This document shows, one piece after another, positions 5,237 through 5,525 of a DNA stretch of 5,525 nt. The translations under genes were made by a program, and so were the position numbers. The DNA comes from Nitrospirota bacterium (GTDB taxonomy: Bacteria; Nitrospinota; Nitrospinia; Nitrospinales; Nitrospinaceae): positions 1 to 5,525 of the forward strand of contig QIDN01000257.1 in the NCBI GenBank assembly GCA_003229345.1, given 5' to 3'. Every line of letters begins with the position of its first letter. Position 1 is the stretch's first letter. The notes beneath the pieces are model-generated. The model did not search any database. It worked only from the letters and a program-made list of their open reading frames with translations, and had not been told where the DNA came from.

Positions 5237-5278
5237 CTCCCCGTTAGGGGAGTGGCTAGTCTTCGCCCAGCGTGACGC
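5237..5278. repeat. Repeat copy B: C/G hairpin followed by CCAGCGTGACGC
   Basis: CTCCCC-GTTA-GGGGAG (5237-5252) is a perfect 6 bp stem with a 4-base loop, flanked by outer CTAG/CTAG (5227-5230 and 5256-5259). The word CCAGCGTGACGC (5267-5278) follows 14 bases later, exactly as in copy A at 4710-4721. In copy B the word lacks the full CGCTGG arm (CGCCGC instead), so it forms a weaker stem. Confidence 0.55.
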
Positions 5279-5283
5279 CGCCC

Positions 5284-5423
5284 GCTCCGCGAGGTCCGAT
5301 TGTGGACGGGGCGAACTTTAAACCCTGGAATACGAAGATAATGTTTCAATCGCGGGAATCAGCCTTGGCGAAATTGCTTCCCGGCACCAGCTGCTCCGCG
5401 CAGGGCGAACTTTAAGCCTTGAA
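5284..5423. repeat. Imperfect direct repeat pair with identical 13-base word GGGCGAACTTTAA
   Basis: Each unit begins with GCTCCGCG (5284-5291 and 5393-5400) and ends with GGGCGAACTTTAA (5309-5321 and 5403-5415) followed by a related CCCTGGAA / CCTTGAA. The first unit has 17 bases between the two words, including a GTCC/GGAC hairpin (5294-5307); the second has only two. The second unit is enclosed by GCGCAG/CTGCGC arms (5398-5403 and 5424-5429). Unit starts are 109 bases apart. Confidence 0.55.
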
Positions 5424-5471
5424 CTGCGCCCAACGATTATTGCTTATCCGTTAACCGTTAGCCCGTCCCCT

Positions 5472-5511
5472 CCCCCGGTGGGGGTCCGGCCACAGACGGC
5501 ACAGGCCGGCC
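5472..5511. repeat. C/G hairpin plus GGCC-rich inverted repeat at the window edge
   Basis: CCCCC-GGT-GGGGG (5472-5484) is a perfect 5 bp stem with a 3-base loop. Immediately after, CCGGCC (5486-5491) and GGCCGG (5504-5509) form a 6 bp inverted repeat around 12 bases, and GGCCGGCC (5504-5511) is itself palindromic. It resembles the other C/G hairpins of the region but lacks the CCAGCGTGACGC word before the window ends. Confidence 0.45.
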
Positions 5512-5525
5512 ATGAGGCTTCCCAG

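Larger units (their letters stand above)
5082..5525. other. Gene-free, hairpin-rich 444-base region
   Basis: No convincing coding region on either strand; the open frames here are short, lack ribosome binding sites and cross repeats. The left part is the leader of the 93-residue gene. From about 5200 on the sequence is G/C-rich and made of palindromes, C/G hairpins and imperfect direct repeats, listed separately. No tRNA (no T-loop GTTCRA with matching arms), transposase or regularly spaced repeat was found. Confidence 0.7.

Noticed and set aside
5458..5513. About 20-codon minus-strand frame starting at the ATG near 5513
   Set aside because: Very short, overlaps the C/G hairpin and inverted repeat, and lacks a Shine-Dalgarno.
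5200..5525. CRISPR array or tRNA in the repeat-rich right end
   Set aside because: Repeats are only two per kind, imperfect and unevenly spaced, with no spacer pattern; no cloverleaf with a T-loop could be assembled.

Overview
The window reads as chromosomal DNA of a Gram-negative bacterium. Two proteins begin with classical Sec signal peptides and look periplasmic. Genes are short, closely packed and mostly preceded by AGGAG-type ribosome binding sites. The mix of a SurA-like exported parvulin, an exported formylglycine-generating-enzyme (FGE)-fold protein and a radical SAM/SPASM protein would fit Nitrospinota or a deltaproteobacteria-like lineage. That placement is an impression from protein style, not a demonstrated assignment.

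Layout, left to right. (1) 31-2200, minus strand: a 74-residue Cys/His-rich protein, translationally coupled by an ATGA overlap to an exported FGE-fold protein, then after a 128-base gap with its own promoter-like sequence an exported SurA/PrsA-type parvulin. (2) 2201-2437: AT-rich gap with a promoter-like sequence and a long-loop inverted repeat. (3) 2438-3046, minus: a Maf/YhdE-type nucleotide pyrophosphatase. (4) 3159-3563, plus: a small leaderless parvulin, divergent from maf and convergent with the next gene. (5) 3560-5081, minus: a 93-residue unknown protein followed by a radical SAM protein with a SPASM-like cysteine set. (6) 4676-4799 and 5082-5525: non-coding stretches packed with short hairpins, many with 6-7 bp stems and 3-base loops, plus two kinds of imperfect direct repeat.

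Functionally there are three themes. Envelope protein handling is represented by the SurA-like parvulin and the FGE-fold protein. Housekeeping is represented by Maf and the cytoplasmic parvulin. The third theme is a possible radical-SAM modification pair with its 93-residue neighbour. The most notable details are these. The exported parvulin lacks both conserved parvulin histidines while the small cytoplasmic one keeps them. The FGE-fold protein lacks the catalytic cysteine pair. A hairpin followed by five T residues sits directly in front of the Shine-Dalgarno of the 93-residue gene, as an attenuator would. A C/G-rich hairpin followed by a shared 12-base word occurs on both sides of that gene. 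I see no CRISPR array, tRNA, rRNA, transposase or complete new defence-type system.
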